Source: Paenibacillus sp. 1_12 (GTDB lineage Bacteria > Bacillota > Bacilli > Paenibacillales > NBRC-103111). From it: 64,000 nt of DNA. The stretch covers positions 561,306 through 625,305 of the forward strand of contig NZ_FOTE01000001.1 of assembly GCF_900114475.1 (NCBI RefSeq), in the 5' to 3' direction. Below are positions 1 to 8,683 of this stretch, in pieces; the stretch's first letter is position 1; each line of letters starts with the position of its first letter. Under the pieces are notes generated by a model that saw nothing but the letters and a program-made list of their open reading frames with translations, did no database searches and was not told the origin of the DNA. A program made the position numbers and the translations under genes.

Positions 1-1044
1 TTGGGTGGAGGCTATGGCGGACTGACGATCGTTAATCAGCTGCTTGAAAAAGATTTGCCGGCAGATACCGTGCTTGTGCTGATCGACCGTATGCCTTATC
101 AGGGCTTAAAGACTGAATATTATGCTTTAGCTTCCGGAACGCTCTCCGATAAGGAGATCCGTGTCCAGTTTCCCGTAGACCCCCGTTTGATTCTGAAATA
201 TGGTGAGGTTCATTCGGTCGACCCTGTTCAGAAACTGGTTTTATTTGAAAATGATGAGCCCATGAGCTATGACACGCTGATCATCGGACTTGGCTGTGTG
301 GATAAATATCATGAAATTCCTGGTGCTGAGCAATATTCGAACAGTATACAAACCTTATCAGGCACACGCAAAACCTATCAAAGGGTTAACGATACGAATC
401 CCTATGGGCAGATCACGATTGTGGGCGGAGGCTTGAGTGGTGTGGAAATGGCGGCCGAGCTTCGTGAAAGCCGGCCGGACCTGAACATACGTATTTTGGA
501 TCGTGGATCGAGCATTTTATCTGCTTTTCCTGACAAGCTTCAGGAATTCGTTCGTGACTGGATGCTGTCTCATGAAATCGAGCTGATTCCTCATGTATCA
601 CTGTCGCGTCTGGAAGGCAACACCCTGTATAATCAGCAGGAATTGATTCAAACAGATGTAACGATCTGGACGGCTGGCATTCAACCGAGCCCCATTGTAC
701 AGCAGCTGCAGCTGCCCAAGGATAATCAAGGCCGGCTCATTATCAATGAATACCATCAAATTCATGATTATACGGATATTTATGTGGTTGGCGATTGTGC
801 TTCATTGCCTTTTTCACCGAGTGGACAAGCGGCTGAAGCGCAAGGCGAGCAGATCGCGCAAGTCATTCGAGCTGGTTGGAAACAGCAGGAGCCCAAGCTT
901 GGTCCTATCAAGCTGAAGGGAGTTCTCGGCTCTCTAGGTAAAAAATCCGGTTTTGGTGTTATGGGCAAGCGCCCAATTACCGGTCTTGTGCCGCGCGCGC
1001 TCAAAAGCGGTGTACTCTGGCTTTCCAAGCACCACTTTGGTTAA
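1..1044 (+). CDS. yutJ: NAD(P)/FAD-dependent oxidoreductase, type II NADH dehydrogenase-like (partial at 5' end)
   Basis: A flavoprotein of the type II NADH dehydrogenase family, which moves electrons from NAD(P)H via FAD to a quinone or other acceptor at the membrane. The frame is open at base 1, and the first visible residues (LGGGYGG) are the FAD-binding dinucleotide fold that normally lies a few residues after the start, so only a short N-terminus is missing. A second fold (IVGGGLSG, about residues 139-146) should bind NAD(P)H, and VVGDCASLPFSPSGQAA near 263 is the C-terminal FAD contact. It converges on yuzB with a 3 nt gap, and yutI follows; that gene order is the basis for the name yutJ. 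Electron acceptor unknown. Confidence 0.88.
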   Translation: MGGGYGGLTIVNQLLEKDLPADTVLVLIDRMPYQGLKTEYYALASGTLSDKEIRVQFPVDPRLILKYGEVHSVDPVQKLVLFENDEPMSYDTLIIGLGCVDKYHEIPGAEQYSNSIQTLSGTRKTYQRVNDTNPYGQITIVGGGLSGVEMAAELRESRPDLNIRILDRGSSILSAFPDKLQEFVRDWMLSHEIELIPHVSLSRLEGNTLYNQQELIQTDVTIWTAGIQPSPIVQQLQLPKDNQGRLIINEYHQIHDYTDIYVVGDCASLPFSPSGQAAEAQGEQIAQVIRAGWKQQEPKLGPIKLKGVLGSLGKKSGFGVMGKRPITGLVPRALKSGVLWLSKHHFG

Positions 1045-1047
1045 GTT

Positions 1048-1302
1048 TTATTCTCCCAACAGATCGAGCATTTCTTCGATCTGTTTTATTTGTTTTTCAA
1101 TTTGCTGTTCAAGCTCCTCAGCATTTGCTGCTGCGACGATTTCTCCATTAACAAGGGCATATGGAAATGTATAGCATTCACCACAGTTGCCGAGACAGCC
1201 GTATTCAATTACGTCCAAATCCGGTCTTTCCTCAAGTCTTTTCATAACCAGCTCGGTACCACTATGCAAATTGCTGGTACAAAATTCAATTATTGCTCTC
1301 AT
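1048..1302 (-). CDS. yuzB: DUF1450 / UPF0349 family protein YuzB
   Basis: Small protein of 84 residues with no established function. The N-terminus IIEFCTSNLHSG and the cysteine set YGCLGNCGECYTFPYALVNGE fit the DUF1450 (YuzB) family, which has a thioredoxin-like or ferredoxin-like cysteine arrangement. The ATG at 1302 is preferred over the in-frame GTG at 1314 because AGGTGA lies 8 nt before the ATG and includes that GTG. The C-terminal third is a Glu/Lys-rich helix. It lies between yutJ and yutI, a grouping that suggests a role in iron-sulfur or redox metabolism; this is inference. Confidence 0.85.
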   Translation of the reverse strand: MRAIIEFCTSNLHSGTELVMKRLEERPDLDVIEYGCLGNCGECYTFPYALVNGEIVAAANAEELEQQIEKQIKQIEEMLDLLGE

Positions 1303-1382
1303 GTTGTGAGTCACCTACCCGTTAGCCATTTTAATTTCATTGTGATTGTATTATAATATAGATAGAAAGGAGTTGACGTCAA

Positions 1383-1628
1383 ATGACTGAACAAGCACAA
1401 AGCACCATGTACGATGAAGTACTGGAGGTTTTAGATAAGTTACGCCCGTTTTTGCAGCGCGATGGCGGCGACGTAGAACTAGTTGATGTGGAAGGCGGCA
1501 TCATTAAACTAAAACTAATGGGAGCATGCGGAAGCTGCCCAAGCTCGACTATCACCTTGAAGGCCGGTATCGAACGTGCTCTACTTGAAGAAGTAGAAGG
1601 CGTTGTCGAGGTTGTACAAGTATTTTAA
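1383..1628 (+). CDS. yutI: NifU C-terminal domain iron-sulfur scaffold protein
   Basis: Nfu-type carrier protein of 81 residues that holds a [4Fe-4S] cluster and passes it to apo-proteins. The whole protein is one NifU C-terminal domain: [30 protein letters not shown] leads to the cluster-binding CGSC (CxxC) at about residues 50-53. Start ATG with AAGGAG 10 nt upstream; a TATAAT at 1352-1357 is a candidate -10. It is transcribed alone and followed by a strong terminator. Length matches the short Nfu proteins of Bacillales. Confidence 0.93.
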   Translation: MTEQAQSTMYDEVLEVLDKLRPFLQRDGGDVELVDVEGGIIKLKLMGACGSCPSSTITLKAGIERALLEEVEGVVEVVQVF

Positions 1629-1661
1629 TTGAGCTTTACGTCTTCATGTAAGACGAAGTAG

Positions 1662-1725
1662 GACCCGTTGAGCGGCAGAATAGCGATCGAACCTGATGGC
1701 TATTCTGACTCACGGGTCTTTTTTG
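1662..1725 (+). terminator. Intrinsic terminator of yutI
   Basis: Long imperfect stem beginning GACCCGT and closing ACGGGTC, with inner arms AGAATAGC and GCTATTCT, followed by a run of T at 1717-1724. It ends the rightward yutI transcript. Confidence 0.85.
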
Positions 1726-1772
1726 TCATTTGCGGCGTGATGCTGTTTCAACTATCCGTTTAGGTAAAATTA

Positions 1773-2555
1773 TTAATCCAGTTTGTGTATATTAGGACGA
1801 ATGGGGTCTAGTCCTCCAGAAACATCCATAATGTTGCCAGTAATGAAATCGGAGCGTTCTTCACATAGATAGGCAATCACACGCGCAATATCCTCCCCCA
1901 CGCCGGGACGTCCTCGTGGAGACTCAGGATCAATTTCATGCTCCACTTCTTTTATCAGCTTCTCCTTGTTGGCACCGTGAATATCGCCTGGACAGATCAT
2001 ATTAACCGTGATCCCAGAGGGCGCTTCCTCTACGGAGAGCGATTTGGTGAATGAGACAAGACCAACCTTAGCCGCGGCGTAAACAGCCCTGTGGGGCCAT
2101 CCTCGAGCCTCTGAGGCGTGTCCGAATCCAAAGTGAATAATTCTCCCCCACTTCTTGCTGCGCATCATTGGAAGCACCAAATGATCAAGCTGCATGACAC
2201 CGAGTAAATTCCCATTCATGATATATTGAATATCCTCTTGCTTGTATTCACTAAAGAACTTGCGTTCCCGTACAAAGGGACCTGCATTATTAATTAATAT
2301 ATCGATTCCGCCCAGCTCTTGTACTGCTGTTTCTGTCATATACTGCAAATCCTCAAACCGCGATACGTCGCCTTGAAGAGCCAAACAGCGTACACCTTTT
2401 GCTTGTATACGTTCGCATAAAGTATGCGCCTCAGCAGCGCTATGAACATAATTGATAATAATATCACAGCCGGAATCGGCGAGTCGCAGTGCTGTCATTT
2501 TGCCAAGTCCTTTGGCACTCCCTGTAATAAGCGCGACTTTCCGTTGTTCGATCAT
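1773..2555 (-). CDS. Short-chain dehydrogenase/reductase (FabG-like)
   Basis: SDR-family NAD(P)-dependent oxidoreductase, 260 residues from the ATG at 2555 (AGGAGAGG 10 nt upstream); an upstream in-frame start at 2591 lacks a good ribosome site. Visible motifs are the cofactor loop TGSAKGLG near the N-terminus, NNAG in the middle, catalytic YAAAK, and PGD after it. The serine normally 13 residues before the active-site Tyr is not there (His occupies that position, with a Ser at -11), so catalysis may differ or the loop has an insertion. Substrate unknown. Confidence 0.85.
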   Translation of the reverse strand: MIEQRKVALITGSAKGLGKMTALRLADSGCDIIINYVHSAAEAHTLCERIQAKGVRCLALQGDVSRFEDLQYMTETAVQELGGIDILINNAGPFVRERKFFSEYKQEDIQYIMNGNLLGVMQLDHLVLPMMRSKKWGRIIHFGFGHASEARGWPHRAVYAAAKVGLVSFTKSLSVEEAPSGITVNMICPGDIHGANKEKLIKEVEHEIDPESPRGRPGVGEDIARVIAYLCEERSDFITGNIMDVSGGLDPIRPNIHKLD

Positions 2556-2645
2556 GTCCGAATGTCCTCTCCTCGCTTGCACATATATCACTAAAGTATA
2601 GAGGAACCTAATAGCTGTTTCAAGTTCAATGCAAAGTTCAAATTA

Positions 2646-3371
2646 TCAGGCTTCATAACGCCCGGTTGACTCCGACAGCCTGCCAATATAATCAAACGTA
2701 GTACGGACAGCGATGTAAACCATTTCACATCCAGCAGCCAGGTCCTTCAGATGCTCAGATACATTTTCTGCCTTCATCCGCTCGTCATACAGCTGCTTGG
2801 CCTCGGCTGCTTGCAGCAAATCATCCAGCAGATCAGCGTTTATCGTATGAATTTCCATATTACGCTCGTTGCGCAGACGCTCCACAGGTTTTTTTGAGCT
2901 CTCTTTCAGCTCATAAAGCTTCTTTTCAAGTTCAATATACAGATGGTTTTGATGCATATTCCGCAGAACGGTAAAATAGGAAAAACGGGATTTGACCTCT
3001 TCGGTCTTGAGCCTGAAGCGTTCATTCATGAAGTGACCCAGCTTATCCAGAATGGCAAATATCCGGATGATCCCATTTCTGTAAAAATACAAATATCGAC
3101 GATAATTAACCAGTTCTTCAGCACTCATGTCATCTATATAAGCTTTCTTAATGTGCTCTCCATAGCGGACTGCCGCATATTGACTTTGCTCCAGCTCATC
3201 AAGCGCGCTCAGAAAGCTGTTGCCCCATATGATATAGCGTCGATCCTGAGAGTTGCGCTTGTCAAAAGGGATCGTATGCAACAATGCCATATATTGTTGA
3301 ATGGATTCATTCGCAGCGGCAATTAAACCTGTATCCTCACGCACCGGTTCGCCAAACATTGCTCTAAGCAT
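2646..3371 (-). CDS. HEPN-domain protein (Cthe_2314-like)
   Basis: All-helical protein of 241 residues. Near residue 170 it carries RNERNMEIH, which fits the Rx4-6H signature of HEPN domains, a fold often found in ribonucleases of defence, toxin and stress systems. The overall pattern resembles the Cthe_2314 HEPN family. No nucleotidyltransferase partner is adjacent, so this is not an obvious toxin-antitoxin pair. No signal peptide or membrane segment. Its promoter is probably in the 300 bp between it and ctaA. RNase activity is inference. Confidence 0.7.
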   Translation of the reverse strand: MLRAMFGEPVREDTGLIAAANESIQQYMALLHTIPFDKRNSQDRRYIIWGNSFLSALDELEQSQYAAVRYGEHIKKAYIDDMSAEELVNYRRYLYFYRNGIIRIFAILDKLGHFMNERFRLKTEEVKSRFSYFTVLRNMHQNHLYIELEKKLYELKESSKKPVERLRNERNMEIHTINADLLDDLLQAAEAKQLYDERMKAENVSEHLKDLAAGCEMVYIAVRTTFDYIGRLSESTGRYEA

Positions 3372-3663
3372 ATACTGAGCTCACTTCCCCTCTAAATTCC
3401 TAACATCGGCAATAATGTACAGCTGAGCGGTAATCAAGCAACATGCTTTATTGTACCTTGCCTGTACCGCATACGGTATGTCCCACAATATGATACCCAT
3501 TAATGCAAACTTCTGTGTATGCCGTTGGCAGTCTTCGTACAGAACCTTACATCCGTCCGTCCACTTCTTGTTAATATAACGCTTCCAAAAAATATTGTGA
3601 TTTCAAGAAGCCATCCGCTCTCTGACCCATTACGATCCATTTACAAGTCTTTGATAAAACAGC
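3372..3663. other. Intergenic stretch between the HEPN gene and ctaA
   Basis: About 300 bp containing the 5' flank of the HEPN gene and, at its right edge, the tail of the ctaA terminator. An 11 bp inverted repeat CATACGGTATG lies near 3471. I see no convincing gene; the short rightward frame at 3519-3710 runs into the antisense of ctaA and has no ribosome site. Confidence 0.5.
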
Positions 3664-3697
3664 AGGCTTACGCAGCTATTAAGCTTTGTAAGCCTGT
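3652..3697 (-). terminator. Terminator of ctaA overlapping its last codons
   Basis: On the minus strand CAGGCTTAC (inside the last ctaA codons) pairs with GTAAGCCTG and is followed by CTGTTTTATC. The stem includes the stop codon. Confidence 0.6.
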
Positions 3698-4605
3698 CCG
3701 GTTTTCTTAGCCAAGAAAGCAAGTACACATAAGTAGCACAATATCCCGAACAAAGCTGCGACCAGTACCGCATGCAGCAGGCTCGCGATCAGAAATATAT
3801 CATACCCAATGGACAAGGTCACAAAAGCGCCGCTGAATATTTGTAACACCACGAGAATCAGCGCCCATTTGGCAGATTGATACATATTGTGCTCAGCACG
3901 CATCTGCGAGCGTATAGCAAGGAACAGCCATAACAGAAGAATGAACAACAGCACAGCTCCCAAACGATGGATAAATACGATTCGTGTCGGGCCTACCATA
4001 TCAGGAATGATACTTCCGTTGCATAATGGCCATCCAATACATCCGCCAGAGGCTTGAGTATGCCGCACGAACGCACCGAGGTACACAACTGCGTAGCTGT
4101 AAAGGGTAATCAGGAATATGCCCCATCGGAGACCGGGCGTAAGCGAAACGTTCGAACCCGAAAGCATACTTCCAAAGCGGGTAAACACCAGAGAAAGCAA
4201 CAGTGTAAAGGCAAAGGCCATCAAAGAAAATCCGAAATGCAGCGCCAATACCGACGAGGATTGCGGCCAAATGACAGCCAGAGCTCCCAGCACAGCCTGC
4301 AGTATTGTAAAAAACATCGCTCCTGACACGAATACCTTCGCATCTTTTCTTCGACACCAAACAAAAACAAGAATGGTCGCAATCAGCAAAATAATTCCTA
4401 CTACTCCCACTACAAAACGATGGCTGTATTCGATAATCGACTCAATCGTATACGCTGGAACCAATTTACCATTGCACAGCGGCCAATCGTCCCCGCATCC
4501 ACGGCCAGATTCCGTTTTTGTCACGAGCGCACCCATAACGAGAATCAAAAACATCCCGTACATGCTGGCAAATGAGAAGTACTTGAGCCATTTTTGTTGA
4601 TTCAT
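3679..4605 (-). CDS. ctaA: Heme A synthase CtaA (COX15 family)
   Basis: Membrane monooxygenase that oxidises the C8 methyl of heme O to the formyl of heme A, needed for aa3-type oxidase. The 308-residue protein has eight predicted membrane helices in two related halves. Diagnostic motifs are GALVTKTESGRGCGDDWPLCNG near residues 26-47 and its counterpart GAFVRHTQASGGCIGWPLCNG in the second half, each with a paired-cysteine loop, plus heme-ligand histidines in EYSHR and FIHRLGA. The partners ctaB and sco lie 20 kb away. Confidence 0.96.
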   Translation of the reverse strand: MNQQKWLKYFSFASMYGMFLILVMGALVTKTESGRGCGDDWPLCNGKLVPAYTIESIIEYSHRFVVGVVGIILLIATILVFVWCRRKDAKVFVSGAMFFTILQAVLGALAVIWPQSSSVLALHFGFSLMAFAFTLLLSLVFTRFGSMLSGSNVSLTPGLRWGIFLITLYSYAVVYLGAFVRHTQASGGCIGWPLCNGSIIPDMVGPTRIVFIHRLGAVLLFILLLWLFLAIRSQMRAEHNMYQSAKWALILVVLQIFSGAFVTLSIGYDIFLIASLLHAVLVAALFGILCYLCVLAFLAKKTGQAYKA

Positions 4606-4732
4606 ATGCTGATATCACCTACTTTTCTGAGCTTCGACAGGATACGTCAAGGACATGACAGGTCGTTCGCTCATGTATTATTATATCGATAAAAGGGCGG
4701 CAAATCCATGCGGAATTGTTACAAAGCATTGA

Positions 4733-4783
4733 AACTAAAAAGCCGATCGTTTCCAGGGAGTATTTCCCTGAAAGCTATCGGCT
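4733..4783 (-). terminator. Terminator of the thioredoxin-like gene
   Basis: Minus-strand stem AGCCGATAGCTTTCAGGGA pairing with TCCCTGGAAACGATCGGCT, followed by TTTTTAGTTTC. Strong intrinsic terminator. Confidence 0.88.
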
Positions 4784-4808
4784 CTAATCGGTCATTAGAA
4801 ACGTATTT

Positions 4809-5153
4809 TTATTTCTTGAGAGCGCTGGCCACTTCTACAGCACGGTCCAAAAACTGCTCGATTTCTTCTCTTGTTTTACGCAGCTTGCTTACAAAGCGGA
4901 CAAGCTCCTGACCATTACGAAAAGCGATAAAGCTCGGAATGCCCAAAATATTGAGCTGTTCACATAAATCAGGTACCTCATCACGGTCCAATTGAATAAA
5001 ATTCAATCTGTCTCCATATTGTTCTTCGATTGATGGCATAAAGGGCTCGATGTAGTGACAGTCCTTACACCAGGTTGTTTTAAATACTGCAATAGTTGGC
5101 TTGTCACCATCTATGATTTGTTGAAAAACTGACTCTGATTTCACTTGCTCCAT
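4809..5153 (-). CDS. Thioredoxin-family protein
   Basis: Cytosolic thioredoxin-fold protein of 114 residues from the ATG at 5153 (AAGGCGG upstream); a GTG at 5162 is also in frame. The active site is WCKDC (CxxC), followed by the fold's cis-proline loop GIPSFIAFRNG. It probably reduces disulfides or acts as a stress thiol protein like Bacillus YtpP. Monocistronic: its own terminator lies downstream and SPFH is divergent. Confidence 0.87.
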   Translation of the reverse strand: MEQVKSESVFQQIIDGDKPTIAVFKTTWCKDCHYIEPFMPSIEEQYGDRLNFIQLDRDEVPDLCEQLNILGIPSFIAFRNGQELVRFVSKLRKTREEIEQFLDRAVEVASALKK

Positions 5154-5330
5154 AACATCCACCGCCTTCTGAATGAAAAGCTTTTATTAGTTATAGCATG
5201 ATGCTTTTTCTATGTCAAGATTCGATCAGCTTGCAAAAAATTTGATTTATATTTTACATTAATTAGAATAAGTGATATCATTATAATATGAAATTGATAT
5301 ACAGCTAATTAACTTATAAGGAGTGATTAT

Positions 5331-6173
5331 ATGAAAGAGTATAAAGCTTGGGCGCAAAATGGGTTTCTTGGATTGCTGCTGCTTGTTATATTTGTCGGTC
5401 TTGGTATTGTATTGCTGATAAATACGTATACGGGGTTAGGTATTGCTTCACTTGTGCTTTCGGTAATACTCATGTCGAGCATGACCATTGTTCAACCTAA
5501 TCAAGCTCTCGTCGTCACTTTTTTTGGCAAGTACGTTGGAACGATTCGTGATAACGGCATATGGCTGACCCTCCCCTTTTCCATGCGCAAGCAGGTTTCA
5601 TTACGAGTTCGCAATTTTAACAGCATCAAGCTGAAGGTCAATGATATTGAAGGCAATCCTATTGAGATTGCTGCCGTTGTCGTGTTTCGTGTCGTGGACT
5701 CAGCCAAAGCGATGTACGATGTGGATAAATACGAGCAGTTTGTAGAAATACAAAGTGAAACTGCACTGCGTCACGTCGCTAGCAAATATCCGTATGATTT
5801 GTTTCATGACAGCGGTTTTTCGCTTCGCGGCAACTCCGAAGAAATCTCCAATGAGCTCGGACGAGAGCTGCAGGAACGGTTATCCTTGGCTGGTGTTGAA
5901 GTGATGGAAGCAAGGCTGACACATCTGGCATATTCGACTGAAATTGCAAGCGCCATGCTCCAGCGGCAGCAAGCTTCAGCCATCATCTCGGCGCGTTCCA
6001 TGATTGTCGAAGGTGCGGTGGGCATGGTTCAGATGGCAATCGCCCAAATAGAGCAGGATGGCACGATCCACCTGGACGAGGAACGCAAAGCTGCTATGAT
6101 CAATAATCTGCTGGTCGCGATTGTCTCCGACCGCTCTGCGAGTCCTATTATTAATACAAGCAGCTTGTACTAG
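5331..6173 (+). CDS. SPFH / band 7 domain membrane protein
   Basis: Stomatin/prohibitin-type protein of 280 residues. Two hydrophobic helices at about residues 12-50 anchor it, then the SPFH domain starts at QPNQALVVTFFGKYVGTIRDNGIW and runs to about 250, including ASKYPYD and EARLTHLAYSTEIASAMLQRQQA. Such proteins form oligomeric membrane scaffolds. Ribosome site AAGGAG 7 nt before ATG; candidate -10 TATAAT at 5282-5287. The next gene starts 12 nt after the stop, so the two are co-transcribed. Confidence 0.9.
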   Translation: MKEYKAWAQNGFLGLLLLVIFVGLGIVLLINTYTGLGIASLVLSVILMSSMTIVQPNQALVVTFFGKYVGTIRDNGIWLTLPFSMRKQVSLRVRNFNSIKLKVNDIEGNPIEIAAVVVFRVVDSAKAMYDVDKYEQFVEIQSETALRHVASKYPYDLFHDSGFSLRGNSEEISNELGRELQERLSLAGVEVMEARLTHLAYSTEIASAMLQRQQASAIISARSMIVEGAVGMVQMAIAQIEQDGTIHLDEERKAAMINNLLVAIVSDRSASPIINTSSLY

Positions 6174-6184
6174 AGGACTTGCTG

Positions 6185-6388
6185 ATGGCTTCCAAAAAAA
6201 GCTTTGCCCTGCGTATAGATCCCAAGCTTTATGAGGCACTCGAACGTTGGGCTGATGACGAATTACGAAGTGTGAACGGGCATCTCGAGTTTTTGCTTCG
6301 TGAGGCGGCGGCCCGTGCGGGCAGACTACCCACTCCCAAGGCATCAACACGCCCTGAGAAGCTCGAGCCTCCTCGCCATGACGAATAG
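6185..6388 (+). CDS. Arc-like ribbon-helix-helix protein
   Basis: Small basic protein of 67 residues. SFALRIDPKLYEALERWADDELRSVNGHLEFLLREAA is a typical Arc/MetJ ribbon-helix-helix: a beta strand with alternating residues, then two helices. The ATG at 6185 with AGAGGA 7 nt upstream is chosen over an upstream TTG. It is co-transcribed with the SPFH gene. An unusual partnership: it may be a transcription factor for the operon, or an adaptor of the SPFH complex rather than a DNA binder. The proline-rich tail of about 20 residues looks disordered. Confidence 0.82.
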   Translation: MASKKSFALRIDPKLYEALERWADDELRSVNGHLEFLLREAAARAGRLPTPKASTRPEKLEPPRHDE

Positions 6389-6401
6389 GAGTTATCTACG
6401 C

Positions 6402-6460
6402 TAACAAAGCAACAGCAAAAAGCCTGATCCGGCAGAATCGGGCTTTTTGCTGTTGCTTTG
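6402..6460. terminator. Bidirectional terminator between the SPFH operon and the lipoprotein gene
   Basis: Long stem: CAAAGCAACAGCAAAAAGCC pairs with GGCTTTTTGCTGTTGCTTTG around a short loop. Both strands carry a U-rich side, so it can serve the two convergent genes. Confidence 0.85.
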
Positions 6461-6495
6461 TATATCTCATCCATAGGGAGATTACGCTGTAACGA

Positions 6496-8076
6496 CTATT
6501 CGCGACTAATGGTAACCATTTTCAGTTCTGAATTCCAGTTCACAGTAGCGCCTAAGTTTTCGGCGATAAAACGAACAGGTACAAAAGTTGTTCCATCCTT
6601 AAGCTCTGCTTCGACTTCCAGCGGCTTAATCAAGCCATTAACAATCGCTTGCTTGCTGCCAATATTCAGCTTGATCACAACGCCACTCAGGGGATCTGTC
6701 ACAGTAACTTGCTGATTGGACGCATTCCAGTTCACTTCAGCATCCAGCTTCTCGACGACAAAGCGAGCAGGAACCATAATAACGCCATCACGATAAAAAG
6801 GTTTGGTCGTGTCGTCGAAACCGCTGTAATTATCCATCAACAGGTTTATATCTTTTTTGGTAATATGCAGATCGTATTTTAATAATTCATATAGTGATGA
6901 TTTCGGGTCCAATGCGGCCAAGATCTGATTGGGCTTGCTTAAAGATGTAATTTCAGTCAGACCAGCGCTGGTATCAATTACAGCCGCTTTAACTGGTTTG
7001 TTAATATTCCACATTTGTGAAGTGGTCGTAAGCTTAATGGATTTTACTGCTGTCTTATTATCATCAGGTAATGTGAGCATGATCTCGTTTGTTGATCTAC
7101 GCGGCATCAAGTCATTGTCAACAAACAGATCTGTTTTCACTGAAAAATTATCGCTCAGCAATACTTTCAACGAATCACCCGAACCTGGAAGAGAAAGTTC
7201 TCTGACATACGTATCATAGTATTCCACTATTTGTTTCACTTGACTAGTAATATAAGTGAATGCAAGCTCTACAGCCAATGTTTTATTATTTAGATAAGGG
7301 CTGATCATATCGTCGTAAGGGCTGCTTTCACCTTGATTCTCTTTGAGTGCCTGCTTCACAATCGGAACCAACAGATCATAGATCTGACCGAGCACTTCCT
7401 TCAAAGCTTTGTCGTCAGCCAGTAAATTTTTCAGTAACGATCTGGTAAGCTCCACCAGCTCGCTGCCTTTGAGCTCCACATGAATTTTTTTACCATTTAA
7501 TCCTTCAGTACCTACCATTTCGCTGCCGCTCGAAACCGAGATTTTATTAGGATTCGGAAGAATTCCAGTGAAAAAAGATCCAATGGACGGATACCATTTA
7601 TATGCATTTTGATACATTTGTTTCGTTAAATCCTGCATTTCTTTGGAAAGGCTCTGCTGTGCTTGCTGCATGGACCCGTTGTTATGTATAACAATTGGTT
7701 TCTTGGCACCTTCCACAAGAATGGTATAATCTTGATCCGTAACTGTCATTTGAAACGGAATTTTGCCCTTGTTGTATTCAAATATGCCCTTCATTGAAGC
7801 ATGTGTAAAATCTTGCTGCTTGGCTTCTGTAATCGTCAATTTGATGTTGCTGAACAGTTCAAGGGCTTTCTTATCATCAGTGTTCATATTCGTTGCTAAG
7901 GGGTTCGGGGTAAGCTCCAACGCAATCGTTTGGGCACTTTCAGCAGATTGGATGCTAAACGAATTTTGCATAACTTTGTTTAAATCATATCCGTCTACAG
8001 ACTGACATCCTGTCAGCATAATCAGCGCTGCCACCAGTAGTAGCGCGATCCAAGAGTGTGACTTTCTGTTTTTCAT
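6496..8076 (-). CDS. Lipoprotein with copper amine oxidase N-terminal-like repeats
   Basis: Exported lipoprotein of 526 residues: lipobox LTGC with the lipidated Cys at residue 24, then a long extracellular region with no family I recognise (residues about 40-400), then a C-terminal stomach of two Cu_amine_oxidN1-type repeats (VPARFVVEKLDAEVNWNA and VPVRFIAENLGATVNWNS). These repeats are common in Paenibacillus and related bacteria and are thought to bind the cell wall or polymers; they do not imply amine oxidase activity. Ribosome site GGAGG 6 nt before ATG. Monocistronic. Confidence 0.85.
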   Translation of the reverse strand: MKNRKSHSWIALLLVAALIMLTGCQSVDGYDLNKVMQNSFSIQSAESAQTIALELTPNPLATNMNTDDKKALELFSNIKLTITEAKQQDFTHASMKGIFEYNKGKIPFQMTVTDQDYTILVEGAKKPIVIHNNGSMQQAQQSLSKEMQDLTKQMYQNAYKWYPSIGSFFTGILPNPNKISVSSGSEMVGTEGLNGKKIHVELKGSELVELTRSLLKNLLADDKALKEVLGQIYDLLVPIVKQALKENQGESSPYDDMISPYLNNKTLAVELAFTYITSQVKQIVEYYDTYVRELSLPGSGDSLKVLLSDNFSVKTDLFVDNDLMPRRSTNEIMLTLPDDNKTAVKSIKLTTTSQMWNINKPVKAAVIDTSAGLTEITSLSKPNQILAALDPKSSLYELLKYDLHITKKDINLLMDNYSGFDDTTKPFYRDGVIMVPARFVVEKLDAEVNWNASNQQVTVTDPLSGVVIKLNIGSKQAIVNGLIKPLEVEAELKDGTTFVPVRFIAENLGATVNWNSELKMVTISRE

Positions 8077-8156
8077 TCTGTACCTCCATCTTAAAATTTA
8101 TAACGGCATCTCCTACTCATTCGACGTAGCCTGCGTAAACTCCTTTTCCAAATTTT

Positions 8157-8633
8157 TCACCAAACCGGACGAAGCCTCAGCGGATTGCTGTCATCGCTGA
8201 TGGTATGAACCAAACGGCGTAAATCTGCTTTTAGCATATTCATTCTCTCCTCACCCACAATAGCCGCATATCGCTGCTCAATACTTATAAAGATCTCTTC
8301 AGTATTTCGGATGCAGGACCAACCTCGTTCTGTGAGTGTGACAAGCTTTCCCCTGCCATCTAGTGGATGCGGCTTTCGTTCGATATAATCATGCTGCTCC
8401 AGATATTCGATCATTTGACTGGCTGCCTGCTTGGTGACCCCCAGGTGTTCCGCTATTTCGTTTCCTGTAGCTCCCTTTACAGCAATTCTCTGAAACAAAA
8501 ACCCATGAACAGGCCGTACGTCGTCAAAACCTTTTTTGGCCAATTGTCTGTGCAGATCATCAGTAATAGCACTGAACGACAGTCCAAGCAGAACTGTTAG
8601 TTCATAGCTACCGGATGGTTGATTTGTCGTCAT
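8157..8633 (-). CDS. MarR family transcriptional regulator
   Basis: Winged-helix repressor of 158 residues. NEIAEHLGVTKQAASQMIEYLEQHDYIERKPHPLDGRGKLVTLTERG is the recognition helix and wing (about residues 57-105). GGGAGG lies 8 nt before the ATG. An inverted repeat GTCAATTAGATTGAC at 8654-8668 lies in its own promoter region, so it is probably autoregulated. It faces a broken SnoaL-like gene that was presumably its former target. Confidence 0.9.
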   Translation of the reverse strand: MTTNQPSGSYELTVLLGLSFSAITDDLHRQLAKKGFDDVRPVHGFLFQRIAVKGATGNEIAEHLGVTKQAASQMIEYLEQHDYIERKPHPLDGRGKLVTLTERGWSCIRNTEEIFISIEQRYAAIVGEERMNMLKADLRRLVHTISDDSNPLRLRPVW

Positions 8634-8653
8634 ATGTAGAGCCTCCCTAAATA

Positions 8654-8668
8654 GTCAATTAGATTGAC
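8654..8668. promoter_or_regulatory. Palindromic operator, probable MarR site
   Basis: Perfect inverted repeat GTCAAT-TAG-ATTGAC, 21 bp upstream of the MarR start codon and near the -10-like TATAAT read on the minus strand. Position and symmetry fit autoregulation. Confidence 0.65.
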
Positions 8669-8683
8669 AATAATTATATAATG

